DNA of 64,000 nucleotides. It comes from Billgrantia azerbaijanica. GTDB taxonomy: Bacteria > Pseudomonadota > Gammaproteobacteria > Pseudomonadales > Halomonadaceae. The translations under genes were made by a program, and so were the position numbers. A model generated the notes under the pieces. That model saw only the letters and a list, made by a program, of their open reading frames with translations. It searched no databases and was not told where the DNA came from. This document shows positions 7,283 through 14,733 of the stretch, piece after piece (position 1 is the first letter of the stretch; the number at the start of each line of letters is the position of its first letter). The DNA is taken from NCBI GenBank assembly GCA_004551485.1, contig SBLD01000015.1:1-64000 (forward strand), read 5' to 3'.

Positions 7283-8592
7283 GCGGCCTCCTTGACGGGG
7301 CTTGTCGGGGAATCGGTAGCGGCGTCGTCGAGCAGCGCCTGGGCGTCGGCGGCGCCCAGCAGCAGCGCCGGGCGGCAGGCACCGAGGTCGCGACCGGCCA
7401 GGGCCTGCTCGAAGTACCAGGGGCCGGCGGCGGTGTCGCCGTAGAGCACGGCGCCCTCCAGGCGGCCGTCGCGCAGCAGCAGGCGGCGGTAGTCGCCCTG
7501 CTGGGGATCGCGGTAGCTGAGCACCTCGTGGTCGGGCTCGGGCTCGGTGGGGCCGAAGGCGTAGAGCGCCACGCCGCTGACCTTGAGCTTGGTGGCGGTG
7601 GGTGCCTCGACGTAGCCCGCCACCTTCTCGGTGCCGGTGGCACAGAGCCGCTCGGCGAGCACCTCGACCTGGCGCCAGATCGGCTCCACCAGGCCGTAGG
7701 TGGCGCCGCGGTGCTCGCAGCACTCGCCCAGGGCATGGATCGCCGGGTCGGAGGTGGTGAGCCATTCGTCGACGATCACCCCGCGGTTGACCTCGAGCCC
7801 GGCGCGGCGGCCCAGTTCGGTGTTGGGCACGATGCCGATCGCCACCACCACGCAGTCGGCGGCGAGCCGCGTGCCATCGGCGAGCCGGGCGGCGCAGACA
7901 TGGCCTCCCTCGTCGGCCTCGAGGCATTCGAGCTCGGCGTCGGTGTGGATGTCGAGGCCGCGGCCGCGCAGCTCGTTTTCGAGCAGGCGGGCGGCGGTGA
8001 CGTCGAGTTGGCGGTTCATCAGGCGGTCGTCGCGCTGCAGCAGGCTCACCGCCATGCCGCGCTTGCCCTGTCCTTGTTTACGTAGCCCTTCGGCGGCCTC
8101 CAGGCCGAGCAGGCCGCCGCCGATCACCACGGCACTGCCGCCGCGTTCGGCGGCGCGCGCCAGGGCGTCGGCGTCGTCGAGGTCGCGGAAGACGTGCACG
8201 CCGGGAAGGTCGAGCCCCGGCACCGGCGGACGCGCCGGCTGGGAGCCGGTGGCCAGCACCAGGCGGTCGTAGGCCAGCGTGCGGCCGGCGTCGGTGGTCA
8301 GCCGGCGCGCCGCGCGGTCGATCGTCTCGACCCGCTCGCCCAGCACCAGTTCGATGCCCTGCTCGGCGTACCAGTCGGCGTTGCGCAGCGTCAGGGCCTC
8401 GCGTTCCATCTCGCCGGCGAGCAGCGGCGAGAGCAGGATGCGGTTGTAGGCAGGCGCTGCCTCGGCGCCGATCACCGTGATCCGCGCCGGCCGCTGCGGC
8501 CGGGCGAGGAGGGCCTCGACCAGCCGGTGGCCGGCCATGCCGTTGCCGACGATCACCAGGTGCTCGCCGGTGGTGGAAGGGGTTGGGTGCAT
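7279..8592 (-). CDS. FAD/NAD(P)-dependent oxidoreductase, nitrate-reductase electron-transfer subunit type
   Basis: 437 residues, a NirB-type FAD/NAD(P) module without the siroheme or BFD domains. It shows VIVGNGMAGHRLVE (about 13-26) for FAD, LATGSQPARPPVPG, and AVVIGGGLLGLEAAEG for NAD(P), plus a C-terminal domain like the middle part of NirB. Such proteins carry electrons from NAD(P)H to the assimilatory nitrate reductase. That role fits here because NasA has a C-terminal BFD domain but no partner reductase elsewhere in the window. It is the first gene after the regulated leader. The ribosome binding site GGAGGT is strong, and the stop overlaps the nirB start (ATGA). Confidence 0.85.
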   Translation of the reverse strand: MHPTPSTTGEHLVIVGNGMAGHRLVEALLARPQRPARITVIGAEAAPAYNRILLSPLLAGEMEREALTLRNADWYAEQGIELVLGERVETIDRAARRLTTDAGRTLAYDRLVLATGSQPARPPVPGLDLPGVHVFRDLDDADALARAAERGGSAVVIGGGLLGLEAAEGLRKQGQGKRGMAVSLLQRDDRLMNRQLDVTAARLLENELRGRGLDIHTDAELECLEADEGGHVCAARLADGTRLAADCVVVAIGIVPNTELGRRAGLEVNRGVIVDEWLTTSDPAIHALGECCEHRGATYGLVEPIWRQVEVLAERLCATGTEKVAGYVEAPTATKLKVSGVALYAFGPTEPEPDHEVLSYRDPQQGDYRRLLLRDGRLEGAVLYGDTAAGPWYFEQALAGRDLGACRPALLLGAADAQALLDDAATDSPTSPVKEAA

Positions 8593-8622
8593 GGTCTGGC
8601 ACCTCCGATGCCTTGCAAACGG

Positions 8623-8670
8623 AAAGACGCCTCGGCGCTACCCCGGCAGCGGGGGCGCAGAGACGTCTTT
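8623..8670 (-). terminator. Leader terminator in front of the nirB operon (attenuator)
   Basis: AAAGACG and CGTCTTT close a long stem whose middle pairs TCTCTGCGC with GCGCCGAGG. It is followed on the transcribed strand by TTTCCGTTTG. It lies between a hexaloop hairpin and the first gene, the layout of NasT/NasR-type antitermination leaders. Confidence 0.7.
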
Positions 8671-8683
8671 GTCCAAGTAAGAG

Positions 8684-8703
8684 GGCAATCGCCGTTGATT
8701 GCC
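8684..8703 (-). promoter_or_regulatory. ANTAR-type target hairpin in the nirB operon leader
   Basis: On the transcribed strand GGCAATC-AACGGC-GATTGCC forms a perfect 7-bp stem with a six-base loop having A at position 1 and G at position 4, the known ANTAR recognition pattern. It lies just upstream of the leader terminator. The usual first hairpin (P1) is not clear: if transcription starts at the sigma-54-like element there is almost no room for it. Confidence 0.65.
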
Positions 8704-8720
8704 GTATCTGTCCTGTGTGT

Positions 8721-8736
8721 ATCAAGAACCCGGCCA
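8721..8736 (-). promoter_or_regulatory. Candidate sigma-54 promoter of the nirB operon
   Basis: Transcribed strand TGGCCGGGTTCTTGAT resembles TGGCACG-N4-TTGCT. GG and GA are ten bases apart, with A in place of the usual C in the -12 element, so it is weaker than the one before nasA. The predicted start is near 8710. Confidence 0.45.
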
Positions 8737-8824
8737 ACTGGCCGTGTTGTGTCGTTTTTTGCTGTTTTTTCAGCGTCTTGTAGGTGGTGTGGGGCGGGCG
8801 GCCAGTTGTCCCCCGCGGCCGGGC

Positions 8825-8841
8825 CGCACTTCACTGGTGCA
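8825..8841. promoter_or_regulatory. NtrC-like binding site upstream of the nirB operon
   Basis: Read on the minus strand: TGCACC-AGTGA-AGTGCG, ten of twelve matches to TGCACC-N5-GGTGCA. It overlaps the 3' end of nasS and lies about 120 bp upstream of the predicted start of the nirB operon. Confidence 0.5.
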
Positions 8842-9862
8842 GGGCCGCCTCGTAATGCACGGGGGCGTAGCACTCCGCGAGGATGGCGCTGTCCAGCGGC
8901 TGGCCGGCCTGGCTGGCCAGGGGATCGGCGATGCGCGCCATGGCGGTGACGTCGGGGCGCAGCAGGTCGCCACCGAACAGCCGCTGCTGGAGCGGGCCCT
9001 CGGCCGCCGGCAGGGTGTCGAGGTGGCTCACCGAGCGGTCGAGATAGGGCGGCAGGGCGAGCCAGTCACGCGCCTGGCGGCGATGGGCGGGGGCTTCGGC
9101 CAGCCAGTCGCTGGCCTGCTGCAGGGCGCGCAGCAGGGCGGCGAGGGTGGCGGGGTAGCGGCGCGCCCAGGAGCGCGTCACGCCGAGCACCTTCTCCGGG
9201 TGGTCCGGCCACAGCTGGGCGCCGCTCGCCACGATGCGGCCGACCCCGTCGTGCTGGGCCAGGCTGCCCCAGGGCTCGCCGACGCAGAAGCCGTCGATCT
9301 CCCCCTCGCGCAGCGCGGCGACCATGCGCGGCGGTGGCAGGGCCACCAGGTCGAGGTCGCGCTCGGGGGCGATCCCGCCCCGGGCCAGCCAGTCGCGCAG
9401 CAGGAAGTGCTGGCAGGAGTAGGGGTAGACCATGGCGAGGCGCGGGCGGCGTGCACGGGCGGCGCCGGACAGCCAGGTGCCCAGCGCGCGGGCGCTGGTA
9501 GCCGGGTCGTCGGCGAAGGCCGCGCCGCTGCGCTCGCCCAGGGTCGTGGAGAGCACGAGGGTGTTGCCGTTGCGGGAGAGGGTGGCCGGCGCCAGGGTGT
9601 CGCAGGGCGCCCGCCCCAGCCCCAGGCTCATCGCCAACGGCAGCGGGGCGAGCAGGTGGGCGCCGTCGAGCAGGCCGGCGGCGAGCTTGTCGCGCAGCGT
9701 CGACCAGGCGTTCTCCCGGGAGAGGGTCACCTCCAGCCCCTGGTCGGCGAAGAAGCCCTGCTCGCGGGCCACCACCAGCAGCACGGCATCGAGCAGCGGG
9801 ATGAAGCCCAGCGTCACGCGCTCGCGTTCCGGGGTCGGGGTGGCGTTAGCGGTGGTTCCCAT
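8831..9862 (-). CDS. nasS: Nitrate sensor NasS (NrtA/CmpA-like protein)
   Basis: About 343 residues, related to periplasmic nitrate-binding proteins of ABC transporters (VTLGFIPLLDAVLLVVAREQGFFADQGLEVTL near the start) but without a signal peptide. This is the mark of the cytoplasmic sensor NasS. In known systems NasS sequesters the RNA-binding antiterminator NasT and releases it when nitrate or nitrite binds. The gene directly follows nasT: the nasT stop and this start share bases (GTGATG), with GTG at 9865 and ATG at 9862 both possible. It is followed by the antitermination leader of the nirB operon. A transporter role is unlikely because no permease or ATPase gene accompanies it. Confidence 0.9.
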   Translation of the reverse strand: MGTTANATPTPERERVTLGFIPLLDAVLLVVAREQGFFADQGLEVTLSRENAWSTLRDKLAAGLLDGAHLLAPLPLAMSLGLGRAPCDTLAPATLSRNGNTLVLSTTLGERSGAAFADDPATSARALGTWLSGAARARRPRLAMVYPYSCQHFLLRDWLARGGIAPERDLDLVALPPPRMVAALREGEIDGFCVGEPWGSLAQHDGVGRIVASGAQLWPDHPEKVLGVTRSWARRYPATLAALLRALQQASDWLAEAPAHRRQARDWLALPPYLDRSVSHLDTLPAAEGPLQQRLFGGDLLRPDVTAMARIADPLASQAGQPLDSAILAECYAPVHYEAALHQ

Positions 9863-10458
9863 CACAAGGCTCCCTTGTCGAGGCGTTCGAGAATGTCGAT
9901 GACGCTGTCGGCTACCTCGCCGATGCGCTGGCCGCGGTCCATGGCGAGCTTGCGCAGCATGCGGTAGGCCTGCTCCTCGTCGCAGTCCTGGTGCTTCATC
10001 AGCAGGCCCTTGGCACGTTCGATGCGCTTGCGTTCGGCCAGCTGGGTGCGGGTGCGGTCGAGCTCCTGGCGCAGCGACTGGAAGGCATCGAAGCGCGCGA
10101 TGGCCACCTCGACGATCGACTTGACCCGGCTCGGCACCAGGCCGTCGACCACATAGGCGCTGACGCCGGACTTGAGCGCCGCCTGCAGGGTGTCGGGGTC
10201 GTGCTGGTCGGCGAAGAACACCACCGGACGCGGGTTCTCGCGGTTGAGCAGAGCCATGCTGTCGAGGGTGTCGCGGTCGGGGGACTCCATGTCGATGATC
10301 ACCACGTCGGGCTGGTGGCGCTCGACCATCTCGTTGAGGCTGGCCGCGCTCGTCAGGCGACAGATCACCTCGTGGCCCTCTTGGGTGAGGGCCTCCTCGA
10401 CCATGGCGGCGCGGACGAGCTCGTCGTCGACCAGCAGGATCTTCAGGGGTGGGGGCAT
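9862..10458 (-). CDS. nasT: Nitrate-responsive antiterminator NasT (REC-ANTAR)
   Basis: 198 residues: an N-terminal receiver-like domain (KILLVDDE at about 5-12, VVIIDMESPD around the phospho-acceptor region) and a C-terminal ANTAR RNA-binding domain (RKRIERAKGLLMKHQDCDEEQAYRMLRKLAM). The second acidic residue and central Asp look conserved, but in NasT control is by binding to NasS rather than clear phosphorylation. It binds paired hexaloop hairpins in leader RNAs and prevents terminator formation. The ATG at 10458 was chosen because homology starts there; the upstream extension is low-complexity and covers a palindromic repeat. It is divergent from nasA, and the intergenic region has regulatory sites for both. 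Confidence 0.93.
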   Translation of the reverse strand: MPPPLKILLVDDELVRAAMVEEALTQEGHEVICRLTSAASLNEMVERHQPDVVIIDMESPDRDTLDSMALLNRENPRPVVFFADQHDPDTLQAALKSGVSAYVVDGLVPSRVKSIVEVAIARFDAFQSLRQELDRTRTQLAERKRIERAKGLLMKHQDCDEEQAYRMLRKLAMDRGQRIGEVADSVIDILERLDKGAL

Positions 10459-10557
10459 GGCAGCTTCGCTATGTTGAATGGCTTCTGCCAAGTTCCTTGC
10501 AAGAAGCATTCCAGCCATGCCCGTCGCTACGCCGTTCGCGCTGTTGCTGGCCGGCAG

Positions 10558-10650
10558 TGTGGGAGGCCGGCTCTGCCGGGCGAACCGCCGCGTTGCGGCG
10601 GCCGGGGCGCCTGACCGGCGCCTTCGCGCGCTGAATTCCCCTCCCACAGC
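10558..10650. repeat. REP-like palindromic repeat, copy B
   Basis: Begins GTGGGAGGCCGG, continues CTCTGCCGGGCGAA, and ends with CCCCTCCCACAGC. The two ends are inverted copies. Inside is a second palindrome, CCGCCGCGTTGCGGCGG, and the GGCGCCTGACCGGCGCC core shared with the copy at 58530. It sits between nasT and nasA, upstream of the NtrC-like site. Confidence 0.8.
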
Positions 10651-10722
10651 GATGCTTTCTGCCGCAGGCATCGAGGGTGAACGCAGGCTCCGCAAGCCGA
10701 CGACGGCCTGGGGGGCGATTGC

Positions 10723-10739
10723 TGCACTGCAGTGGTGCA
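10723..10739. promoter_or_regulatory. NtrC binding site upstream of nasA
   Basis: TGCACT-GCAGT-GGTGCA matches the NtrC consensus TGCACY-N5-GGTGCA at every position. It lies about 145 bp upstream of the predicted nasA start, a normal distance for a sigma-54 enhancer, and could also act on the divergent nasT. Confidence 0.8.
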
Positions 10740-10850
10740 GGCGGTGTCGCCTTGGCCCCGTTCATGGTGCGCGGTCGGGGTAGCGGGCAGTGAGCGCCGA
10801 GTAGCGCGGACGACGGCAAGGCCGGGCTGCCATGGCGGCTTTCGGACAAC

Positions 10851-10866
10851 TGGCACGCGGCTTGCT
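10851..10866 (+). promoter_or_regulatory. Sigma-54 promoter of nasA
   Basis: TGGCACGCGGCTTGCT is a complete match to TGGCACG-N4-TTGCW, with GG and GC separated by ten bases. The predicted start is near 10877, giving a leader of about 140 bases before the nasA ATG. Confidence 0.88.
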
Positions 10867-10881
10867 ACAGGCAGGGCAACA

Positions 10882-10917
10882 CCAAACGAGTGGCATCGGG
10901 AGGCAGTGTGGCCTCCC
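10882..10917 (+). promoter_or_regulatory. ANTAR-type double hairpin in the nasA leader
   Basis: The first hairpin is CCA-AACGAG-TGG, short but with an A-x-x-G-x-x hexaloop. The second is GGGAGGC-AGTGTG-GCCTCCC, a perfect 7-bp stem with the same loop pattern. Both fall just after the predicted transcription start and before the leader terminator. This is the known P1/P2 arrangement recognised by ANTAR proteins such as NasT. Confidence 0.75.
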
Positions 10918-10924
10918 CCGGCAA

Positions 10925-10974
10925 CGACGCCCGCCGTGCCTTTACCCATGAAAGGGAGGGGGACGCGGGCGTCG
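10925..10974 (+). terminator. Leader terminator in front of nasA (attenuator)
   Basis: CGACGCCCGC pairs perfectly with GCGGGCGTCG, with an inner CCTTT/AAAGG pair. It is followed by CCGTTTG, the same short tail seen after the nirB leader terminator. It would stop transcription unless NasT is bound upstream. Confidence 0.7.
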
Positions 10975-11018
10975 CCGTTTGTGAATGCCCCGACGACAAC
11001 ATCCCCTGGGAGGTCTTC

Positions 11019-13763
11019 ATGCAAGAGACCCGAACCACCTGCCCCTACTGCGGCGTCGGCTGTGGCGTGCGGGCGGAAGTCGACGACGGCCGTGTCATCG
11101 GCGTGACCGGCGATGGCGAGCACCCGGCCAATCACGGCCGCCTGTGCGTCAAGGGCTCGGCGCTTCACGAGACGCTGGGCCACCACGGGCGACTCGTCCG
11201 CCCTCGCGTCGACGGCCGCGAGACGGACTGGGAGACGGCACTCGCCGCGGTGGCCGAGCGCCTCGCCGCGACCCGCCGCGACCACGGCAACGCGGCGGTC
11301 GCCGCCTACCTCTCCGGCCAGCTGCTCACCGAGGACTACTACGTCGCCAACAAGCTCTTCAAGGGCTTTCTCGGCACGCCCCACCTGGATACCAACTCGC
11401 GACTGTGCATGGCCTCGGCGGTGGCGGCGCACAAGCGCGCTTTCGGCGCCGATGCCGTGCCGTGCTGCTACGAGGACCTGGAGGCGGCCGAGCTGGTGGT
11501 GCTGGTGGGCTCCAACCTGGCGTGGAACCACCCGGTGCTCTATCAGCGCCTCAAGGCCGCCAAGCAGCGCAACCCGCTGCTGCGCGTGGTGGTGATCGAC
11601 CCGCGCGTCACCGACAGCTGCGAGATCGCCGACCTCTACCTGGGGCTCGTGCCCGGCAGCGATGCGCGCCTGTTCAACGGCCTGCTGGGGTGGATGGCCG
11701 ACAAGGGCAAGCTCGACGCCATCTATCTGGAGAAGCACACCCAAGGGCTGGACGAGGCGCTCGCCGCGGCCCGCGAGGACGACTGCCGCATCGAGGCCAT
11801 CGCCGCCGACTGCGACCTGGATGCCGAGCGGCTGGAAACCTTCTTCTACTGGTTCGCCAGCCACCTGCACGTGGTGACGCTCTTCTCCCAGGGCATCAAC
11901 CAGTCGTCGAGCGGCACCGACAAGGCGGGCGCCATCATCAACTGCCACCTGGCCGGCGGCAAGATCGGCCTGCCCGGCGCCGGCCCCTTCTCGATCACCG
12001 GCCAGCCCAACGCCATGGGCGGCCGCGAGGTGGGGGGGCTGGCCAACCAGCTCGCCGCGCACATGGACTACGACAGCCCGGGGGCGCGGGATCGCGTCAC
12101 GCGCTTCTGGCGCGTCGACGACCTGGTGCCGACGCTGCCCGACGGCCCCGGCCACAAGGCCGTGGCGCTGTTCGAGGCGATCGAGCGCGGCGAGGTGCGC
12201 GCCCTGTGGGTGATGGCCACCAACCCGGCGGTGAGCCTGCCGGAGACGGAGCGGGTGCGTGCCGCGCTGGCCAAGTGCCCGCTGGTGATCGTCTCCGAGT
12301 GCGTGGCCGACACCGACCTGCTGCGCTACGCCGACATCGTACTGCCGGCGTCGAGCTGGTCGGAGAAGGACGGCACCGTGACCAACTCCGAGCGACGCCT
12401 CTCGCGCCAGCGCGGCCTCGTGCCGCCGCCGGGCGAGGCGCGCCACGACTGGTGGATCATCAGCGAGGTGGCGCGCCGGCTGGGCTTCGGTGCGGCCTTC
12501 GCCTACGCGCACCCCAGTGAGATCTTCGACGAGCACGCGCGGCTCTCCGGCTTCGAGAACACACCCGATCTCCGCACAGAGGGGACGCGACTGTTCGACA
12601 TCTCCGGCCTGGCCGGGCTCGACCGCGCGGCCTACGACGCCCTGTCGCCGATCCAGTGGCCGGTGACCGCCGAGGCGCCCCTGGGCACGGCGCGCCTGTT
12701 CACCGATGGCCGCTACGCCACGCCCGACGGTCGGGCGCGGCTGGTGCCGGTGAGACCGCGCGCCCCGGCGCAGGCGCTCAGCGCGGCGCGACCGCTGCGC
12801 CTCAACACCGGGCGCATCCGCGACCAGTGGCACACCATGACGCGCACCGCCCGGGCGCCGCGGCTGATGAACCACCGCCCCGAACCCTTCATCGAGCTGC
12901 ACCCCGACGATGCCCTGGCGCACGGCGTCGGCGACCAGCAGCTGGCGCGGCTCCGCGGCGCCGGCGGCGACTACGTTGGCCGGGTACGGATCGCCCGCGG
13001 CCAGCGGCGCGGCGAGGTGTTCGTGCCCATGCACTGGAACGACCGCTTCAGCCACCAGGCGCGCTGCAACGGCCTGCTCGCCGCCCACCTCGATCCCCTC
13101 TCCGGCCAGCCGGAGAGCAAGCACGGGGCCGTGGCGCTCGCCCCCCAGGCGGTCGGCTGGGAGGCGACCCTGCTGGTGGCCGCCGATCAGGAGGGGAGGA
13201 CACCCGAGTGGTGCGACGGGACCAGCTACTGGGCGCGGATTCCCCTGGCCCACGCCGAGCGCTGGCAGCTCGCCGGCGGCGCGCCCGGCAGCGCCCGCGG
13301 CGGGGTTAAGGAAAAAGCGTCCCGCGACTGGCTGGCCTGGGTGCAGCAGGTGCTGCCCGTGGCGCCGTCGCTGTGGTGCGAGGACCCGGCCGGCGAACGC
13401 TTGCGCGCCGCCGGCCTCGACGGGGGGCGACTGCGCTGGTGGCTGATGGTGGGGCCGCCGGCGGAGCTGCCGGGGCTCGCCTGGCTGGACGAACGCTTCG
13501 CCGAGGCCGCCCGTGGCGAGGCGCTCGACACCGCCCGCCGCCGCCGGTTGCTGGCCGGCTGCGACGACGGTGTCGCCGATGCGGGGCCGGTGGTGTGCAG
13601 CTGTCATCAGGTGGGACAGCGCTGTATCCTTGATGCCATACGCGGCGGCGATCGCAGCGTCGAGGCGCTGGGCGCCCGGCTGGCCTGCGGCACCCAGTGC
13701 GGCAGTTGCGTCCCCGAGCTGAAGGCATTGATCGAAGAGGAGACGGCCGTATGCGCGTCATGA
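11019..13763 (+). CDS. nasA: Assimilatory nitrate reductase catalytic subunit NasA
   Basis: 914 residues. It reduces nitrate to nitrite in the cytoplasm with a Mo-bis-MGD cofactor. N-terminal [4Fe-4S] cysteines lie in CPYCGVGCGV (about 8-17) with the fourth in GRLCVKGS. The molybdopterin domain includes GSNLAWNHP and the run SQGINQSSSGTDK. A molydopterin-dinucleotide-binding domain follows at about 600-720. The C-terminus is a BFD-like [2Fe-2S] domain (VVCSCHQVGQ and CGTQCGSCVPEL). No Tat signal is present, as expected of an assimilatory enzyme. The ATG has ribosome binding site GGGAGG; upstream in-frame codons run through the leader hairpins and are not coding. Its end overlaps the cobA start. 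Confidence 0.97.
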   Translation: MQETRTTCPYCGVGCGVRAEVDDGRVIGVTGDGEHPANHGRLCVKGSALHETLGHHGRLVRPRVDGRETDWETALAAVAERLAATRRDHGNAAVAAYLSGQLLTEDYYVANKLFKGFLGTPHLDTNSRLCMASAVAAHKRAFGADAVPCCYEDLEAAELVVLVGSNLAWNHPVLYQRLKAAKQRNPLLRVVVIDPRVTDSCEIADLYLGLVPGSDARLFNGLLGWMADKGKLDAIYLEKHTQGLDEALAAAREDDCRIEAIAADCDLDAERLETFFYWFASHLHVVTLFSQGINQSSSGTDKAGAIINCHLAGGKIGLPGAGPFSITGQPNAMGGREVGGLANQLAAHMDYDSPGARDRVTRFWRVDDLVPTLPDGPGHKAVALFEAIERGEVRALWVMATNPAVSLPETERVRAALAKCPLVIVSECVADTDLLRYADIVLPASSWSEKDGTVTNSERRLSRQRGLVPPPGEARHDWWIISEVARRLGFGAAFAYAHPSEIFDEHARLSGFENTPDLRTEGTRLFDISGLAGLDRAAYDALSPIQWPVTAEAPLGTARLFTDGRYATPDGRARLVPVRPRAPAQALSAARPLRLNTGRIRDQWHTMTRTARAPRLMNHRPEPFIELHPDDALAHGVGDQQLARLRGAGGDYVGRVRIARGQRRGEVFVPMHWNDRFSHQARCNGLLAAHLDPLSGQPESKHGAVALAPQAVGWEATLLVAADQEGRTPEWCDGTSYWARIPLAHAERWQLAGGAPGSARGGVKEKASRDWLAWVQQVLPVAPSLWCEDPAGERLRAAGLDGGRLRWWLMVGPPAELPGLAWLDERFAEAARGEALDTARRRRLLAGCDDGVADAGPVVCSCHQVGQRCILDAIRGGDRSVEALGARLACGTQCGSCVPELKALIEEETAVCAS

Positions 13764-14665
13764 GCAAGGGGCTGTGGAAGTCGCGCCTGGGCGCGGCCCT
13801 GTCCTGGTTGAGTGTGCCCCGTTTGAGTTCGCCCCGCCTGACGGCCGCGGCGCGCCGTGCCGATCGTGACGGTGGTCGGCTGTCACCGCCGTCCAAGGGC
13901 TGCCGGCCCGGTACCGTCTACCTGGTGGGGGCCGGCAGCGGCGATGTGGAGCTGCTGACGCTGAAGGCCGCGCGGTTGCTCGCCGAGGCCGATGCCGTGG
14001 TCTACGACCGCCTGGTGGGCGACGAGGTGCTGGCGTTGATCCCGGCCGGCACCGAGCGCTACTACGTGGGCAAGGCGCGGGGCCACCACAGCGTGCCCCA
14101 GGCGGAGATCGGCGCCCGGCTGGTGGGCCTGGCGCGGCAGGGCAAGTCGGTGGTGCGCCTCAAGGGCGGCGATCCCGGCGTGTTCGGTCGCCTGGGCGAG
14201 GAGCTCGAGGCCCTGGCCGAGGCGGAAGTGCCCGCCGAGATCGTGCCGGGGATCACCGCCGCCTCGGCCGCCAGCGCCGGCATGGGCATTCCGCTTACCG
14301 ATCGCGCCCACGCCCAGCAGCTGCGCTTCGTCACCGCCCAGCTGTGCCGCAAGGGCGGCGAGCCCGACTGGGAGGCGCTGGCGCGCACCGACGAGACGCT
14401 GGTGTTCTACATGGGGCTGACCAAGGTCGGTGCCATCTGCGCCGGGCTGCGCCGCGCCGGCCTGCCCGATGACTGGCCGATCCTGCTGGTGGCCAACGCC
14501 AGCCTGCCCGAGCAACGTGCCCTGGTCGGCACCCTGGCCGACATGCCCGACAGGCTCGCGGCCACGCCGCTGCCCTCGCCCTGCCTGATCGTGGTGGGCA
14601 GCGTGGTGCGCCTCACCGAGACCAGCCCGGCGAGCCCCCTGGCGCGGATGACCTCGACGGAGTGA
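13751..14665 (+). CDS. cobA: Uroporphyrinogen-III C-methyltransferase CobA (SUMT)
   Basis: 304 residues. It methylates uroporphyrinogen III twice with S-adenosylmethionine to give precorrin-2, the precursor of siroheme needed by NirB. Family motifs are VYLVGAGSGDVELLTLKAARLL (about 55-76), VVRLKGGDPGVFGR, VPGITAASAASA and the later TLVFYMGL. About 50 extra N-terminal residues precede the conserved start and resemble no domain. It lacks the CysG dehydrogenase/ferrochelatase half, so those steps must be encoded elsewhere. The ATG at 13751, with GAGGAG upstream, overlaps the end of nasA by 13 bases; another ATG lies nine bases on. Confidence 0.93.
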   Translation: MRVMSKGLWKSRLGAALSWLSVPRLSSPRLTAAARRADRDGGRLSPPSKGCRPGTVYLVGAGSGDVELLTLKAARLLAEADAVVYDRLVGDEVLALIPAGTERYYVGKARGHHSVPQAEIGARLVGLARQGKSVVRLKGGDPGVFGRLGEELEALAEAEVPAEIVPGITAASAASAGMGIPLTDRAHAQQLRFVTAQLCRKGGEPDWEALARTDETLVFYMGLTKVGAICAGLRRAGLPDDWPILLVANASLPEQRALVGTLADMPDRLAATPLPSPCLIVVGSVVRLTETSPASPLARMTSTE

Positions 14666-14728
14666 GCGTCACGCCGCGCAGCGCCTGGCCATGACCGAGA
14701 GGTCGGCCAGGCCGTTGCGGGCGTGACG
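14666..14728. terminator. Large hairpin between convergent cobA and GGDEF-EAL gene
   Basis: CGTCACGCC pairs with GGCGTGACG, and inside it CTGGCC and GACC pair with GGTC and GGCCAG. Located between two convergent genes, it probably acts as a bidirectional terminator, although there is no T-run. Confidence 0.55.
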
Positions 14729-14733
14729 GCCGC

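Noticed and set aside
4595-7444. Long + strand frame opposite nirB
   Set aside because: Shadow of nirB; the composition is His/Ala/Gly-rich and it resembles nothing.
8741-8790. Runs of A/T with the look of a terminator between nasS and the nirB leader
   Set aside because: On either strand the T-runs lack a good GC stem directly before them.
10527-13607. Very long open frame on the minus strand opposite nasA
   Set aside because: It is a frame shadow of a GC-rich gene: the + strand product is a complete nitrate reductase, and the minus product is low-complexity with no domain.
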